Source: Bacteroidales bacterium (lineage in GTDB: Bacteria > Bacteroidota > Bacteroidia > Bacteroidales > WCHB1-69). From it: a DNA stretch of 64,000 nucleotides. The position numbers and the translations under genes were made by a program. Location of the stretch: the NCBI GenBank assembly GCA_024686335.1, contig JAILCI010000020.1, forward strand, positions 26,098 through 90,097, given 5' to 3'. The notes under the pieces were generated by a model. The model was not told the origin of the DNA, searched no databases, and worked only from the letters and a program-made list of their open reading frames with translations. Positions 45,533 through 54,902 of the stretch are shown here, piece by piece (the first letter of the stretch is position 1; each line of letters starts with the position of its first letter).

Positions 45533-48354
45533 TACTGCATTGTTGTCGGGTGCATGTCGGCACGGGTGTATATCTCGGGTTTGAAATATTTCTTCATGAA
45601 TTCGACCATCTCTTTCTTGGTGACAGAATTGACCACTGCATCGTATTCGGACGGGTTGATAATCGGCTCATCTTGGACGATCTTGTTGCTGATGAAACTC
45701 AACCAGAAACTGTTGGTCTGGATGTTCTTAGCGCGGGTGCTCAACATCTGTTTCTTTACAAGGCCAAGAGTCTTTTTGTCAGGACCTTTAGCTTTGAAAT
45801 CGTTGAGAATCTTCAAGCTGGCGTCGGCCAGTTTGTCGGTTTTGTCAGGAGCGCAACCAAGGAGAATCATTAAAGTCATCTCAGGATTCGGAAGCTTGCT
45901 AGCGCCCATCTGAACCATCGGGGAATAGACATCTCCCATCTTTTCACGTACAATTCTGACAAATTGGATATCCAAAGCTTCGCCAATCATGCTGGCAATA
46001 ATGGAGTTACGATAGTTCCAGTCGATAGGGTTGGAAATGAACATACCCATGTAACCTTGATCTTCTGTACCAGCATAAACGGTCTTTGTTGAAGCGGATG
46101 TCGGGAGAGGTTTCAAAACGCTGAGGTTGTAGTTCTCTTTCTTGTTCGGATCAGTCTTCATAGAACCGAGATAAAGCTCTACATACTCTTTCATCTTAGC
46201 CTCATCATAGTTACCTACGAAGAAAAAGGTGAAATCGGCGGGGTTAGCGAAACGCTCTTTATAAATCTGCACAGCACGATCGAAGTTAACTTGAGCGAGA
46301 TACTCATCATCGTAGGTGAACATCTGTCTTTTATAAGGATCATGATTCATAGCAGCATCGAGGAATTCACCCAGATATTTGTACATCGGCTGTGCGGTGA
46401 TCATCTTAATACCCTCTTTGGTCTCTTCCATTACCACTTCGAAAGCGTTAGCATCGATACGCGGGTTGGTAAAGAAAGCGTTGAGATATTGGAAGAAGAA
46501 CTCGAGATCTTTCGGGGTGGAAGAACCGGAGAAGCCTTCGCTCATCAAGTTGATTTCAGGAGATACACCTACAGCTTTACCTTTCATCTTCTTCATTAAG
46601 GAGTTATAGTCAAGTTCGGAAATACCGCCACGGTCGATGATTTCAGCGGCGAAATCAGCAGAAGCAAGGTCTTTCACTGGATAAAGGGTTTTACCTCCAC
46701 GGCTGCTTGCAGAGAAGAGGATTTCGTCATTCTTATAGTCAGTTTTCTTCAAATAAACTGTGATACCATTGGAAAGCGTCCATTTTTCAGCACCTACAGC
46801 TTCGATTTTCTCGACAGAAGTAACTTTACCAGGGGTAAGTTTTGCCTTATCCAAGATTTCCCTCTCTTTGTAGGTGTCAACATAAGGTTTAACTTCTGCT
46901 AAAGTTTTGTCATTTAAGATGTTGAGAATTTCATCTTTGGTCGGAACCTTCACACCCTCTTTATCGGGAGCGGTGACAAGAGCTACAATATTGTCCTCGG
47001 TAATCCAATTCTTTGCCAAAGCGTTAATCTCATCAAGAGTGATGCCTTCGATGAGTTTCTTAGCATAGTTGTTTTCTCTTTTTGCTCCCGGAATAGGATC
47101 TTTACGAAGGAAATTGTTGATATATTGACTAGCAAAACGAGCAGACTCAGTCTTTTCAACTTCTTCAGCTGCACGAGCGTAATCCTCGAGCAATTCTTCT
47201 TTAGCACGGTTCAATTCGGTCTGCAAAAAACCATACTTCAACACGCGGTTGTCTTCTTGCAATAAAACACGTAAAGCGTCAATAATACGGTTCTCTTTAG
47301 CCATAGCGCTGGAACCATACATGTCTGTGTTGCCAATGAAATCGCCATAACCAGCGGAAGCGTTGATGAACGGACATTTAGCATCTTGAGTCATCTCAGA
47401 AAGACGAGCATCATACATGGTGTTATAGAGGTCAATACAAAGTTGTTTACGGAAGTCGCCGATAGTATTCATCGGAGTGTGTTTGTGCTTACGGATAAGC
47501 ATCACCTGGTTGCCAGTAGCCTCTTTGTCGGTACAAACAGCTACGAGCGGCTCTTTGTTAGGAGCGATACCGTAAATCTCTTTCTTGCGAGGATTCTGCT
47601 TGGCGGGGATATTGCCAAACATGGTTTTGATTTTGGCTTCCACCTCAGAAACGTTGATATCACCAACTACGATGACAGCCTGCAAATCAGGACGATACCA
47701 GTCAGCATAGAAATCTTTGATTACTTGATAATCAAATGTTTGGAGAATGTCAAGTTTACCGATAGGCATACGGTTTGCATAACGGGAATCTTTCATCAGA
47801 ATAGGCCAATACTCTTTGCGCATACGGTCATCGGCACCAAGACCGAGACGGTACTCTTCGATGATGACACCGCGCTCCTCGTCAATCTCTTTGTTATCAT
47901 AGAGGAGACCAGCAGCCCAACCTCTAAGGATCTTGAGACCGAGGTCGATGTTGTTAGGATCGTCAAGCGGCATTGGAATCATATAGACAGTCTCGTCAAA
48001 ACTGGTGTAAGCGTTCAGGTCTGCGCCGAACACTACGCCCTTGCTACGCAAGTGGTCCACAACGCTGTTGCTTGGGAAACCTTCGATACCATTGAAAGCC
48101 ATATGCTCTGTGAAGTGAGCAAGACCTTGTTGATTGTCATTCTCCTGGTTAGAACCAGCGTTCACAGCTAGACGGAACTCTACGCGATCTTTAGGATAAC
48201 TGTTTTTACGAATGTAATAGGTCATACCATTGTCCAACTTGCCAATGGTCACATTAGGATCCTCCTTGATGGGATCATTAAGATTCAGGTCTTTCTGAGC
48301 AAACAGAGCCATCGCACAGAAAACGACCATGATGGAAACAAATAATTTTTTCAT
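45532..48354 (-). CDS. M16 family zinc metalloprotease, two-module (940 aa)
   Basis: The product has a signal peptide ending ALFAQ, then an M16 catalytic module with the inverted zinc motif HFTEH (in GLAHFTEHMAFNG, near residue 83) and the downstream glutamate in EERGVIIEEYRLG. The second half contains the inactive M16 module. This pitrilysin-like layout is usual for periplasmic M16B/C proteases of Bacteroidota, which degrade peptides. The gene follows gldG by 50 bases, so it may be in the gldF-gldG transcript. No -7 box is seen in that gap. Confidence 0.93.
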   Translation of the reverse strand: MKKLFVSIMVVFCAMALFAQKDLNLNDPIKEDPNVTIGKLDNGMTYYIRKNSYPKDRVEFRLAVNAGSNQENDNQQGLAHFTEHMAFNGIEGFPSNSVVDHLRSKGVVFGADLNAYTSFDETVYMIPMPLDDPNNIDLGLKILRGWAAGLLYDNKEIDEERGVIIEEYRLGLGADDRMRKEYWPILMKDSRYANRMPIGKLDILQTFDYQVIKDFYADWYRPDLQAVIVVGDINVSEVEAKIKTMFGNIPAKQNPRKKEIYGIAPNKEPLVAVCTDKEATGNQVMLIRKHKHTPMNTIGDFRKQLCIDLYNTMYDARLSEMTQDAKCPFINASAGYGDFIGNTDMYGSSAMAKENRIIDALRVLLQEDNRVLKYGFLQTELNRAKEELLEDYARAAEEVEKTESARFASQYINNFLRKDPIPGAKRENNYAKKLIEGITLDEINALAKNWITEDNIVALVTAPDKEGVKVPTKDEILNILNDKTLAEVKPYVDTYKEREILDKAKLTPGKVTSVEKIEAVGAEKWTLSNGITVYLKKTDYKNDEILFSASSRGGKTLYPVKDLASADFAAEIIDRGGISELDYNSLMKKMKGKAVGVSPEINLMSEGFSGSSTPKDLEFFFQYLNAFFTNPRIDANAFEVVMEETKEGIKMITAQPMYKYLGEFLDAAMNHDPYKRQMFTYDDEYLAQVNFDRAVQIYKERFANPADFTFFFVGNYDEAKMKEYVELYLGSMKTDPNKKENYNLSVLKPLPTSASTKTVYAGTEDQGYMGMFISNPIDWNYRNSIIASMIGEALDIQFVRIVREKMGDVYSPMVQMGASKLPNPEMTLMILLGCAPDKTDKLADASLKILNDFKAKGPDKKTLGLVKKQMLSTRAKNIQTNSFWLSFISNKIVQDEPIINPSEYDAVVNSVTKKEMVEFMKKYFKPEIYTRADMHPTTMQ

Positions 48355-48404
48355 AAGTTTTATTTTTAATTAATTATTATTTATCTCGTTTATAATGAGT
48401 TATA

Positions 48405-50168
48405 TTATTTTTTCGAAAACTTGAATTTTCTAGACAAGATGAGTATGACGCCTAAAATGGCAATGAGGACTAATGGTATTACAATGTTAAGTGCAGCAAT
48501 CATAGTCTTCTTCTCACGAATTTTTTCCTGATTGAGGGAACCAATCTTAAAGTTCTTAGCGCGCAGCTGCAAGAGGTCATCATCGGCACAGAGATAGTTG
48601 ATACAGCTGAAGATGAAGTCAGCGTTGTCATACATTGTGCGGGTGTAGATATCGTAGCCGGTTGGATAGGGCTGGTTACGTTTGCGGTCGAAGGGATTTC
48701 GGATGATATCGCCGTCGGAGACGAAGATCTGTCTGGTATAGACACTCTTGTCGCGATAGTCCAGTTCCTTGATGGTATCGAACTCAATAGGCAGAATGCC
48801 CTTGAAAGCAGACTTGAACTCGCCCTCGACGAGGACGGCCAATGGCAGGTTGCGGAAGGCAAACTCCTGCGGATTAGGCTTGGTAAGACCCACGCGCAAT
48901 GTGACGATAGATGGTGTCGGAGTCATCTTGGTACGCTCGGAGGTGGTCATCAGAACCGTTTTGGTAAGGTCGTTTTCGGGACCAACCAAATCGATGCTGC
49001 TGGCGAACTCTGAACGTATCTCCTTCATATTACGCACGATAGGATGATCTGTGAAGTTGACAATATCCAACACGTAAGGAAATGCCATAAATTTGTATTG
49101 CGGTTGGTCGCCAATCATGCTGACCTGTTGCGGAATAGGCAAACAGCTGAGGTCTTGGATAAGGTTTGTGTTTATACGAACACCATAAGTGAAGAAAAGA
49201 TCGTTAATATAGAGCGATCTCGGTGTAGCAAAAAACTCAGGAGTATTTTGCAGGCTATCCAAAGAAGCTGTAGTGTTGTCGATGAGCCAAAGCACCTTAC
49301 CACCTCGCATGATGAACTGATCAATGATATATTTGTCGTACTCTTTGAAGGGCTGAGTGGGCTGAGCCACCACAAGCACGTCGTATTTATTGTCGCCAAG
49401 TACCAACTCCTGACTGACAGAATCGGCCAAGGAAATTTCACGCAAAGCATTGATTTTGCCGTTCAGGGTGATGCGGTCTACACTGTAGAAACGCTGTAGT
49501 TGGGCCGCAGCCCAATAGGTGCTGAAAAAGTCCAGTTCTCCATGACCGTCCAAGAAAGCCACTTTCGGTTTCTCAGTTTTAAGCAATCTACGGATAGGAG
49601 CCACCAAATTGTACTCCAATTCTTCTGTGGAATATTGTAGCCAGTTGGAACCTGCAGGGTCTGCCACGACCAATTTGGCAGGATACTCTTTGTTACGGTA
49701 TGTGATGATAGCACCAGGGATCACCATGTGGGTAGAGAATCCGGAAACATCCTCACGGCTGATAGGAATTGGCTCCAGTCCTTTTTGAACAAAGTCACCT
49801 AGAATGCTATTAACCTCCTCCGTACTTTTTCCTTCCAGAGGATCAATAAATTCAAAATAGACATTCTGACTATAGCTGCGGAAGTCTTGCAGCATCTGCT
49901 CCACTTGTTTGGCAAAGAGCTGATAATCAGCCGGCTGATCATCGCCTTTCAAATAAACACGCACATAGACCTTATCTTCCAGATTCTTCAGCATTTCAAT
50001 GGTAGATGGTGAAAGAGAGTGACGTTTGTCTTTTGTAAGGTCTATACGGAAGAAGAAGAAAGAGGAGAGAATATTGATAACCAAAACTATCACCAATGCC
50101 ACCACAAGGCCGATGATGGTGTTCTTCTTAAATTGCAGACTGCTTTTCTGATTTTTCTTGTCTTTCAT
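48405..50168 (-). CDS. gldG: Gliding-associated ABC transporter subunit GldG
   Basis: The 587-residue product has one N-terminal membrane helix (about 16-36), a large extracytoplasmic domain containing DLTKDKRHSLSPSTIEMLKNLED and VAFLDGHGELDF, which are typical of the GldG/ABC-type uncharacterised transport family, and a C-terminal membrane helix (about 557-580). GldG and GldF are proposed to form an ABC transporter with the ATPase GldA; the substrate is unknown. gldA is not in this window. gldG follows gldF by 18 bases, so they are cotranscribed. Confidence 0.92.
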   Translation of the reverse strand: MKDKKNQKSSLQFKKNTIIGLVVALVIVLVINILSSFFFFRIDLTKDKRHSLSPSTIEMLKNLEDKVYVRVYLKGDDQPADYQLFAKQVEQMLQDFRSYSQNVYFEFIDPLEGKSTEEVNSILGDFVQKGLEPIPISREDVSGFSTHMVIPGAIITYRNKEYPAKLVVADPAGSNWLQYSTEELEYNLVAPIRRLLKTEKPKVAFLDGHGELDFFSTYWAAAQLQRFYSVDRITLNGKINALREISLADSVSQELVLGDNKYDVLVVAQPTQPFKEYDKYIIDQFIMRGGKVLWLIDNTTASLDSLQNTPEFFATPRSLYINDLFFTYGVRINTNLIQDLSCLPIPQQVSMIGDQPQYKFMAFPYVLDIVNFTDHPIVRNMKEIRSEFASSIDLVGPENDLTKTVLMTTSERTKMTPTPSIVTLRVGLTKPNPQEFAFRNLPLAVLVEGEFKSAFKGILPIEFDTIKELDYRDKSVYTRQIFVSDGDIIRNPFDRKRNQPYPTGYDIYTRTMYDNADFIFSCINYLCADDDLLQLRAKNFKIGSLNQEKIREKKTMIAALNIVIPLVLIAILGVILILSRKFKFSKK

Positions 50169-50186
50169 AACTGTCTGATTTTTAGA

Positions 50187-50918
50187 TTACCATTTACGAC
50201 GAAGTAGTACTATTTCGGTACCAAAAAGGAACACGAAGATGACACTGAGGAAGTATATGACATCTCGAGAATCGATGACACCTTTGCTAATGGATGCATA
50301 GTGGTGTTCGATACCGAGAGTTTTGATATAGTAGCCAAAAGCTCCAAGGGACTCGAAGGAGTAGATGAAAGCGAATCCAAAGTAGCAGATAAAGCAGAGC
50401 AACGCTGCAACGATGAAGGCGATGATTTGATTGTTGGTGATAGAAGAAGAGAAGAGACCTATTGAAATGAAGGTTGCGCCGAGAAATACAAGTCCCAAGT
50501 AGGAGCCCCAGGTGCTACCCATATCAATGTTGCCAACTGGGTTGCCGAGCAGATAGACGGAGATGATATAGATGAAAGTAGGAATGAGTGCTATGACAAG
50601 CAGCGTTAGGCAAGCGAGAAATTTGGCTCCGATAATCTGCAGATCCGTCAGGGGTTTTGTCAACAGAATATCCATAGTACCGGTACGGCGTTCTTCAGCA
50701 AAGGAACGCATGGTAATGGCGGGCACCAAGAAAATGAAGAGAAACTGTGACAGGTTAAAAAGACCATGGATGTCGGCCATGCCAGCATCGAAGATGTTGT
50801 CCATATTGGGAAATACCCAAAGGAAGAGGCCTGACACTATCAGGAAAACCCCTATGAAAATATAGCCTATAATAGAACTTAAAAAGGCTTTTATTTCTTT
50901 GAGATACAGATAGAACAT
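50187..50918 (-). CDS. gldF: Gliding-associated ABC transporter permease GldF
   Basis: The product (243 residues) is a six-helix ABC-2-type permease with SSIIGYIFIGVFLIVSGLFL, the amphipathic AEERRTGTMDILLTKPL segment facing the ATPase, and helices near residues 95-118, 134-156, 163-185 and 219-237. It ends EIVLLRRKW. The ATG at 50918 is chosen; an upstream extension (to 50951) overlaps the -7 box. gldG follows directly. Confidence 0.92.
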   Translation of the reverse strand: MFYLYLKEIKAFLSSIIGYIFIGVFLIVSGLFLWVFPNMDNIFDAGMADIHGLFNLSQFLFIFLVPAITMRSFAEERRTGTMDILLTKPLTDLQIIGAKFLACLTLLVIALIPTFIYIISVYLLGNPVGNIDMGSTWGSYLGLVFLGATFISIGLFSSSITNNQIIAFIVAALLCFICYFGFAFIYSFESLGAFGYYIKTLGIEHHYASISKGVIDSRDVIYFLSVIFVFLFGTEIVLLRRKW

Positions 50919-50938
50919 CGTACAATATTTTAAGGGTG

Positions 50939-50946
50939 CAAACATA
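50939..50946 (-). promoter_or_regulatory. -7 box of gldF-gldG
   Basis: The minus strand reads TATGTTTG, 21 bases upstream of the gldF ATG at 50918. Confidence 0.6.
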
Positions 50947-51024
50947 CACAAAATTTGCCAATCTTAGAAGGCAAAAAATGCCTGCATTTGAGGCGTAAAA
51001 TGGTGATTTTGCAAGTCTAAATAC

Positions 51025-53070
51025 CTACTTAAGGCCATCGCGACGCAGTAAGGCGTCGGGGGTCGGCTCATGACCGGTAAAATCGGTGAACATGCGCATG
51101 GCATCTACACTGCCACCTCTGGAAAGGATAGTCTTCCGGTAGCGTTGTGCTGTCTCGCTATTCATAACACCCTCTTGAATGAAACAGTTGAAGGCGTCGG
51201 CCTCCAGCATCTCAGCCCATTTGTAGCCATAGTAACCGGCAGCATAGCCACCCGAGAACAGATGACCAAAGGCGGTACTCATACAGGCACCCTCCACCAC
51301 TGGGAAAAGTTCTACCGTGTCAAACACCTGACGTTCAACGGTATACACATCTTTCAGCTGATCGGGAGGAGTGGTATGCCAACGCATATCCAGATAGCCG
51401 AAGGAGAGCTGACGCGTGCAGGAGTAGCCAGCCATAAACTGACGCATCTTGCGAATCTGAGTGATATAGGCTTCGGGAATACGCTCGCCTGTCTGATAGT
51501 GGTGAGCAAAAGTCTCGAGAAAAGCAGGCTCTACAGCCCAGTTCTCATTTAACTGAGATGGCAACTCCACAAAATCGCGTGGTGAATTGGTACCCGACAA
51601 AGAGGCGTAAGGCACATCTGATAAAATGCTATTCAGAGCATGGCCAAACTCGTGCATAAAGGTCGTCACCTCGTTGAAGGTCAACAACGACGGCATCTTC
51701 TCTGTTGCCGGGGTAAAGTTCATCACCAGACTGACTAACGGGCGCACATCATTACCGTTCTTATCTTGGTATTGCTCACGGAAATTGGTCATCCAAGCAC
51801 CGCTGCGTTTCGTGGCACGCGGATGAAAGTCAAGATACAAAACTGCCATGAATCGATCACCATCATAAACCTCATAGACTTTCACGTCGGGATGGTATTT
51901 TTCAATTTTCTCTGTAGCCTCAAAACGAAGTCCATAGAGTCTTTCAGCCAATCCAAAAACTCCTTTTATGACATTCTGCAGTTCAAAATAGGGTTTAAGC
52001 GCCTCTGTACTCAAGTTAAAGAGAACCTGTTGCTGTTTTTCGGCATAATAGGTATAGTCCCAACGTTGAATCGTACCTTCAAATCCCAAAGAATGAGCAA
52101 ACTCATTAAGGGCGGCAATCTCCCGTTTCCCAGCTGGCAGGGCATAGGTCTTCAATTCGTCCAACAAAGCATAAACACGATCCGTGCTCTTGGCCATGCG
52201 ATCATGAAGTGCATAGTCGGCATAGGTCTTGTAACCTAACAGCTGGGCAATTTCATGACGACAAGTGACAATGTCGAGAATATTTTGACAATTATCAAAT
52301 TTATCACGAAAAGCCTTACAAGAAGAGTGCATATACATCTCGTGACGCAAATCGCGGTCGTCGGCATACTTCAAGATGGCGGTAACACAAGGCGCCGATA
52401 AATCAAAGAGATAGCCGTCCAAGTTTTGAGCTTGTGCCCTATGGGCAGCCAGACTGAGTGCTGATTCAGGAAGACCTTTTAATCGTTTGTCATCAACCAG
52501 ATGCATTGTATAGGCATTAGTGGCCTCCAAGGCGTTATGGCCAAACGACAAAGTGAAATTGGCCAAACGAATACTCAGTTCGTTGAATCGCTTCTTACCC
52601 TCCTTGTCAAGATTAGCGCCACTATGGATAAAACCATCGTATGTGTCCTCCAGAAGTTTTCTATCTATAGGATTCAAAGCTTCCAACTCATTTTGGTACA
52701 CCATCTTAACGCGTCTAAAGAGGACCTCGTCGAGATGAATGCTGTTGTAAAACTCCGTGAGCATCGGCTGCACATTATCAGCGATATCGTGCAGTTCCGG
52801 GGTACCGTCACACTCCAGAATATTGAAAAACACCTCCTCAACACGACTCAGCATCCGACCAGCGTGCTCCAGTTCTACGATGGTATTATGAAATGTAGGA
52901 GCAACGGGGTCTGTGCGGATGGCTTCAATGTCCGCCTTAGCCTGGCGGATGGCCTCTTCAAAAGCGGGTTGATAATGTTCCGCCTTGATCATGCTGAACG
53001 GCGGAGTCTGCCAAGGCGTGTTCCACTCCTGGCAGAAGGGATTGTGTAACAACGTATCGTTCATAATCAA
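51025..53070 (-). CDS. M3 family peptidase (peptidyl-dipeptidase Dcp / oligopeptidase A type)
   Basis: The 681-residue product has the M3 zinc motif HEFGH in TFMHEFGHALNSIL (near residue 472), the third ligand region, and the closing FSGGYAAGYYGYKWAEMLEAD signature. No signal peptide is seen, so cytoplasmic peptide turnover is likely. The family contains Dcp and oligopeptidase A, and sequence alone does not separate the two here. It starts 8 bases after ispF ends, in a porV-ispF-M3 series. Confidence 0.93.
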   Translation of the reverse strand: MIMNDTLLHNPFCQEWNTPWQTPPFSMIKAEHYQPAFEEAIRQAKADIEAIRTDPVAPTFHNTIVELEHAGRMLSRVEEVFFNILECDGTPELHDIADNVQPMLTEFYNSIHLDEVLFRRVKMVYQNELEALNPIDRKLLEDTYDGFIHSGANLDKEGKKRFNELSIRLANFTLSFGHNALEATNAYTMHLVDDKRLKGLPESALSLAAHRAQAQNLDGYLFDLSAPCVTAILKYADDRDLRHEMYMHSSCKAFRDKFDNCQNILDIVTCRHEIAQLLGYKTYADYALHDRMAKSTDRVYALLDELKTYALPAGKREIAALNEFAHSLGFEGTIQRWDYTYYAEKQQQVLFNLSTEALKPYFELQNVIKGVFGLAERLYGLRFEATEKIEKYHPDVKVYEVYDGDRFMAVLYLDFHPRATKRSGAWMTNFREQYQDKNGNDVRPLVSLVMNFTPATEKMPSLLTFNEVTTFMHEFGHALNSILSDVPYASLSGTNSPRDFVELPSQLNENWAVEPAFLETFAHHYQTGERIPEAYITQIRKMRQFMAGYSCTRQLSFGYLDMRWHTTPPDQLKDVYTVERQVFDTVELFPVVEGACMSTAFGHLFSGGYAAGYYGYKWAEMLEADAFNCFIQEGVMNSETAQRYRKTILSRGGSVDAMRMFTDFTGHEPTPDALLRRDGLK

Positions 53071-53078
53071 AAAAGAAT

Positions 53079-53558
53079 TTAAGATTGGATGAGGGAGACG
53101 ATAGCCATAGCAGCCACGCCCTCTTTTTGGCCGGTATAGCCCATTTTTTCATTGGTCTTCGCCTTGATAGAGAGTCTGTCGGCCTCGATATGCAGGATAG
53201 TTGAGAGTGTTGCTACCATCTCATCAATATAGGGTTTCATTTTTGGCTCTTCTAAAATGAGAGTACAATCGAGATTATTGATAGTCCAGCCTTTTTCCAC
53301 CAATAGTTCAACAACCTGTTTGAGCAGAATCTTACTATCTATGTTTTTATACTGCTGGCTGTTATCTGGGAAATGGGTGCCAATGTCTTTCAATGCGGCG
53401 GCACCGAGCAGGGCATCACAGATAGCGTGGATAAGCACATCTCCATCGGAGTGTGCCTCCAAACCCTTCTCAAAAGGAATGCGAATGCCCCCGATGACGA
53501 GTGGTCTGTCGAGGGCAAATCGATGTGAGTCGTAACCTAATCCAACGCGGAACTGCAT
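53079..53558 (-). CDS. ispF: 2-C-methyl-D-erythritol 2,4-cyclodiphosphate synthase
   Basis: The product (159 residues) catalyses the fifth step of the MEP isoprenoid pathway. The motifs are intact: GLGYDSHRFALDRPLVIGGI with metal-binding Asp-x-His, EAHSDGDVLIHAICDALLGAA, DIGTHFPD and the C-terminal MGYTGQKEGVAAMA. The start is the ATG at 53558; the open frame extends upstream into porV but the family begins at FRVGLGYDSH. The porV stop ends two bases before this ATG, consistent with translational coupling. Confidence 0.97.
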   Translation of the reverse strand: MQFRVGLGYDSHRFALDRPLVIGGIRIPFEKGLEAHSDGDVLIHAICDALLGAAALKDIGTHFPDNSQQYKNIDSKILLKQVVELLVEKGWTINNLDCTLILEEPKMKPYIDEMVATLSTILHIEADRLSIKAKTNEKMGYTGQKEGVAAMAIVSLIQS

Positions 53559-53559
53559 G

Positions 53560-54792
53560 TTATCTAAGTCTACCTTGTTGTTTGATTTCGTCTCTGTTGA
53601 AAGAGGTAAAGTCAAGAGAAAGGGTGAAACGCAGTGTGTTGGCCAACGGGTGATATTGCTGAACAGCGAAAAGATAGGAAACATCAATATTCAAGATGTT
53701 GTACTTAAATCCCACACCCATAGTTAAGAATTTACGGTTACCTTTATTCTTATTTTCATTGAAATAACCTGTTCTGACAAAGAAGAAGTCACGATAGCTG
53801 TACTCTAAACCTATTCCGAAGTTGATTTCTGTCATCTCTTCCAAGAATCCGCCGGGAGCGTCGTAGAAAGAGTGGATCATACCTACAGGGACAGAAACAT
53901 CGGGATTCATACCAGCTTCAATGATAGGATTATTAGCCTCATCATACATGATTCGACCATTAGAGTCTGTAGCATAAATAGGATTTGTAGGCACCAGAAA
54001 TTTATTGATTTCACCAGTGATAGCCAATTTGTTGTATCCATCGAAATTCATCTCATAGCCTAAACCAAGTCTGAGGTTAGTGGGAAGGAAGTCACGACGA
54101 AGGGTACCAGAAGAGTAGGACATCTTGTTACCGATGTTGGTAATGGCGAAACCAGCACGAAGTGTTTGGCCCGTCAAATTACGGGTTTTAAAATCCTGCT
54201 CATAGAAAAGGGAAATGTCTGCAGCGCCAGCAAGACCAGGTTTTGTATCCACGCCACCCACATATTGGTTGGCTGTCAGGTTTGAGTAAATGAATCGCGG
54301 CGTGATGGCGATGGAGAGTTCGTCAATCAGTTTACGCGAATAAGTAAAATCTAAAGAAAATTCATTGGGATTCTGAGTGCTCATCAGGTGACCTTGATCA
54401 TCGGTAAACTGAATATCACCCAAAGAGAAATAACGGAGTGAGAAAGCGATAGCATCCATATCCGTAATTTTCCAATATGTTGACAGGTAAGCCAAGTTAA
54501 TATCATCCACCAATTTACGAAGCCATGGGCTGTATGAAAGGGAGACACCGAAGGTATTCTTGTTGAAAACATATTTAGCCGGGTTATAAGACTGAGAGTT
54601 CACATCAGCGGAGGTGGCTGCACCCACATCACCCATAGCACCTGCGCGGGAGTCAGGGGCAATCAACAAGAAGGGAACAGCGGTTGTGATGGCATTCAAA
54701 CGACCTAGATAGTCGTGATTATCAATATTTTGTGAGTATCCGGTTGTGACTAACGTCAGAACAATGAGGAAGAAAATCGATACCTTTTTCAT
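53560..54792 (-). CDS. porV: T9SS outer-membrane protein PorV (LptO)
   Basis: The 410-residue product has a signal peptide ending TTGYSQ and a FadL-like barrel. The start of the mature protein, AITTAVPFLLIAPDSRAGAMGDVGAATSADVNSQ split around SRAGAMGD, is the characteristic PorV signature, as is SYNPAKYVF. PorV shuttles T9SS substrates from the secretion pore to the attachment complex with PorU. porU, usually next to porV, is absent here; the neighbour is an iron-sulfur protein gene instead. ispF follows immediately. Confidence 0.92.
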   Translation of the reverse strand: MKKVSIFFLIVLTLVTTGYSQNIDNHDYLGRLNAITTAVPFLLIAPDSRAGAMGDVGAATSADVNSQSYNPAKYVFNKNTFGVSLSYSPWLRKLVDDINLAYLSTYWKITDMDAIAFSLRYFSLGDIQFTDDQGHLMSTQNPNEFSLDFTYSRKLIDELSIAITPRFIYSNLTANQYVGGVDTKPGLAGAADISLFYEQDFKTRNLTGQTLRAGFAITNIGNKMSYSSGTLRRDFLPTNLRLGLGYEMNFDGYNKLAITGEINKFLVPTNPIYATDSNGRIMYDEANNPIIEAGMNPDVSVPVGMIHSFYDAPGGFLEEMTEINFGIGLEYSYRDFFFVRTGYFNENKNKGNRKFLTMGVGFKYNILNIDVSYLFAVQQYHPLANTLRFTLSLDFTSFNRDEIKQQGRLR

Positions 54793-54902
54793 TTGTTTTA
54801 CTTAACTGTTTTTTCCTTTAAAAATTTTTATCCGGCCTATATAACGAACATTTAACCGAATTATTATATTGTGTTTTTTAATTTTCTTTGAAAAAAGAGT
54901 GT

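Noticed and set aside
45371..45913. Plus-strand frame of 180 codons starting in the palindromic array
   Set aside because: Its first third is repeat DNA and the rest is antisense to the M16 gene.
47386..48171. A 261-codon plus-strand frame antisense to the M16 protease
   Set aside because: Shadow of a well-supported gene; no independent promoter or family match.
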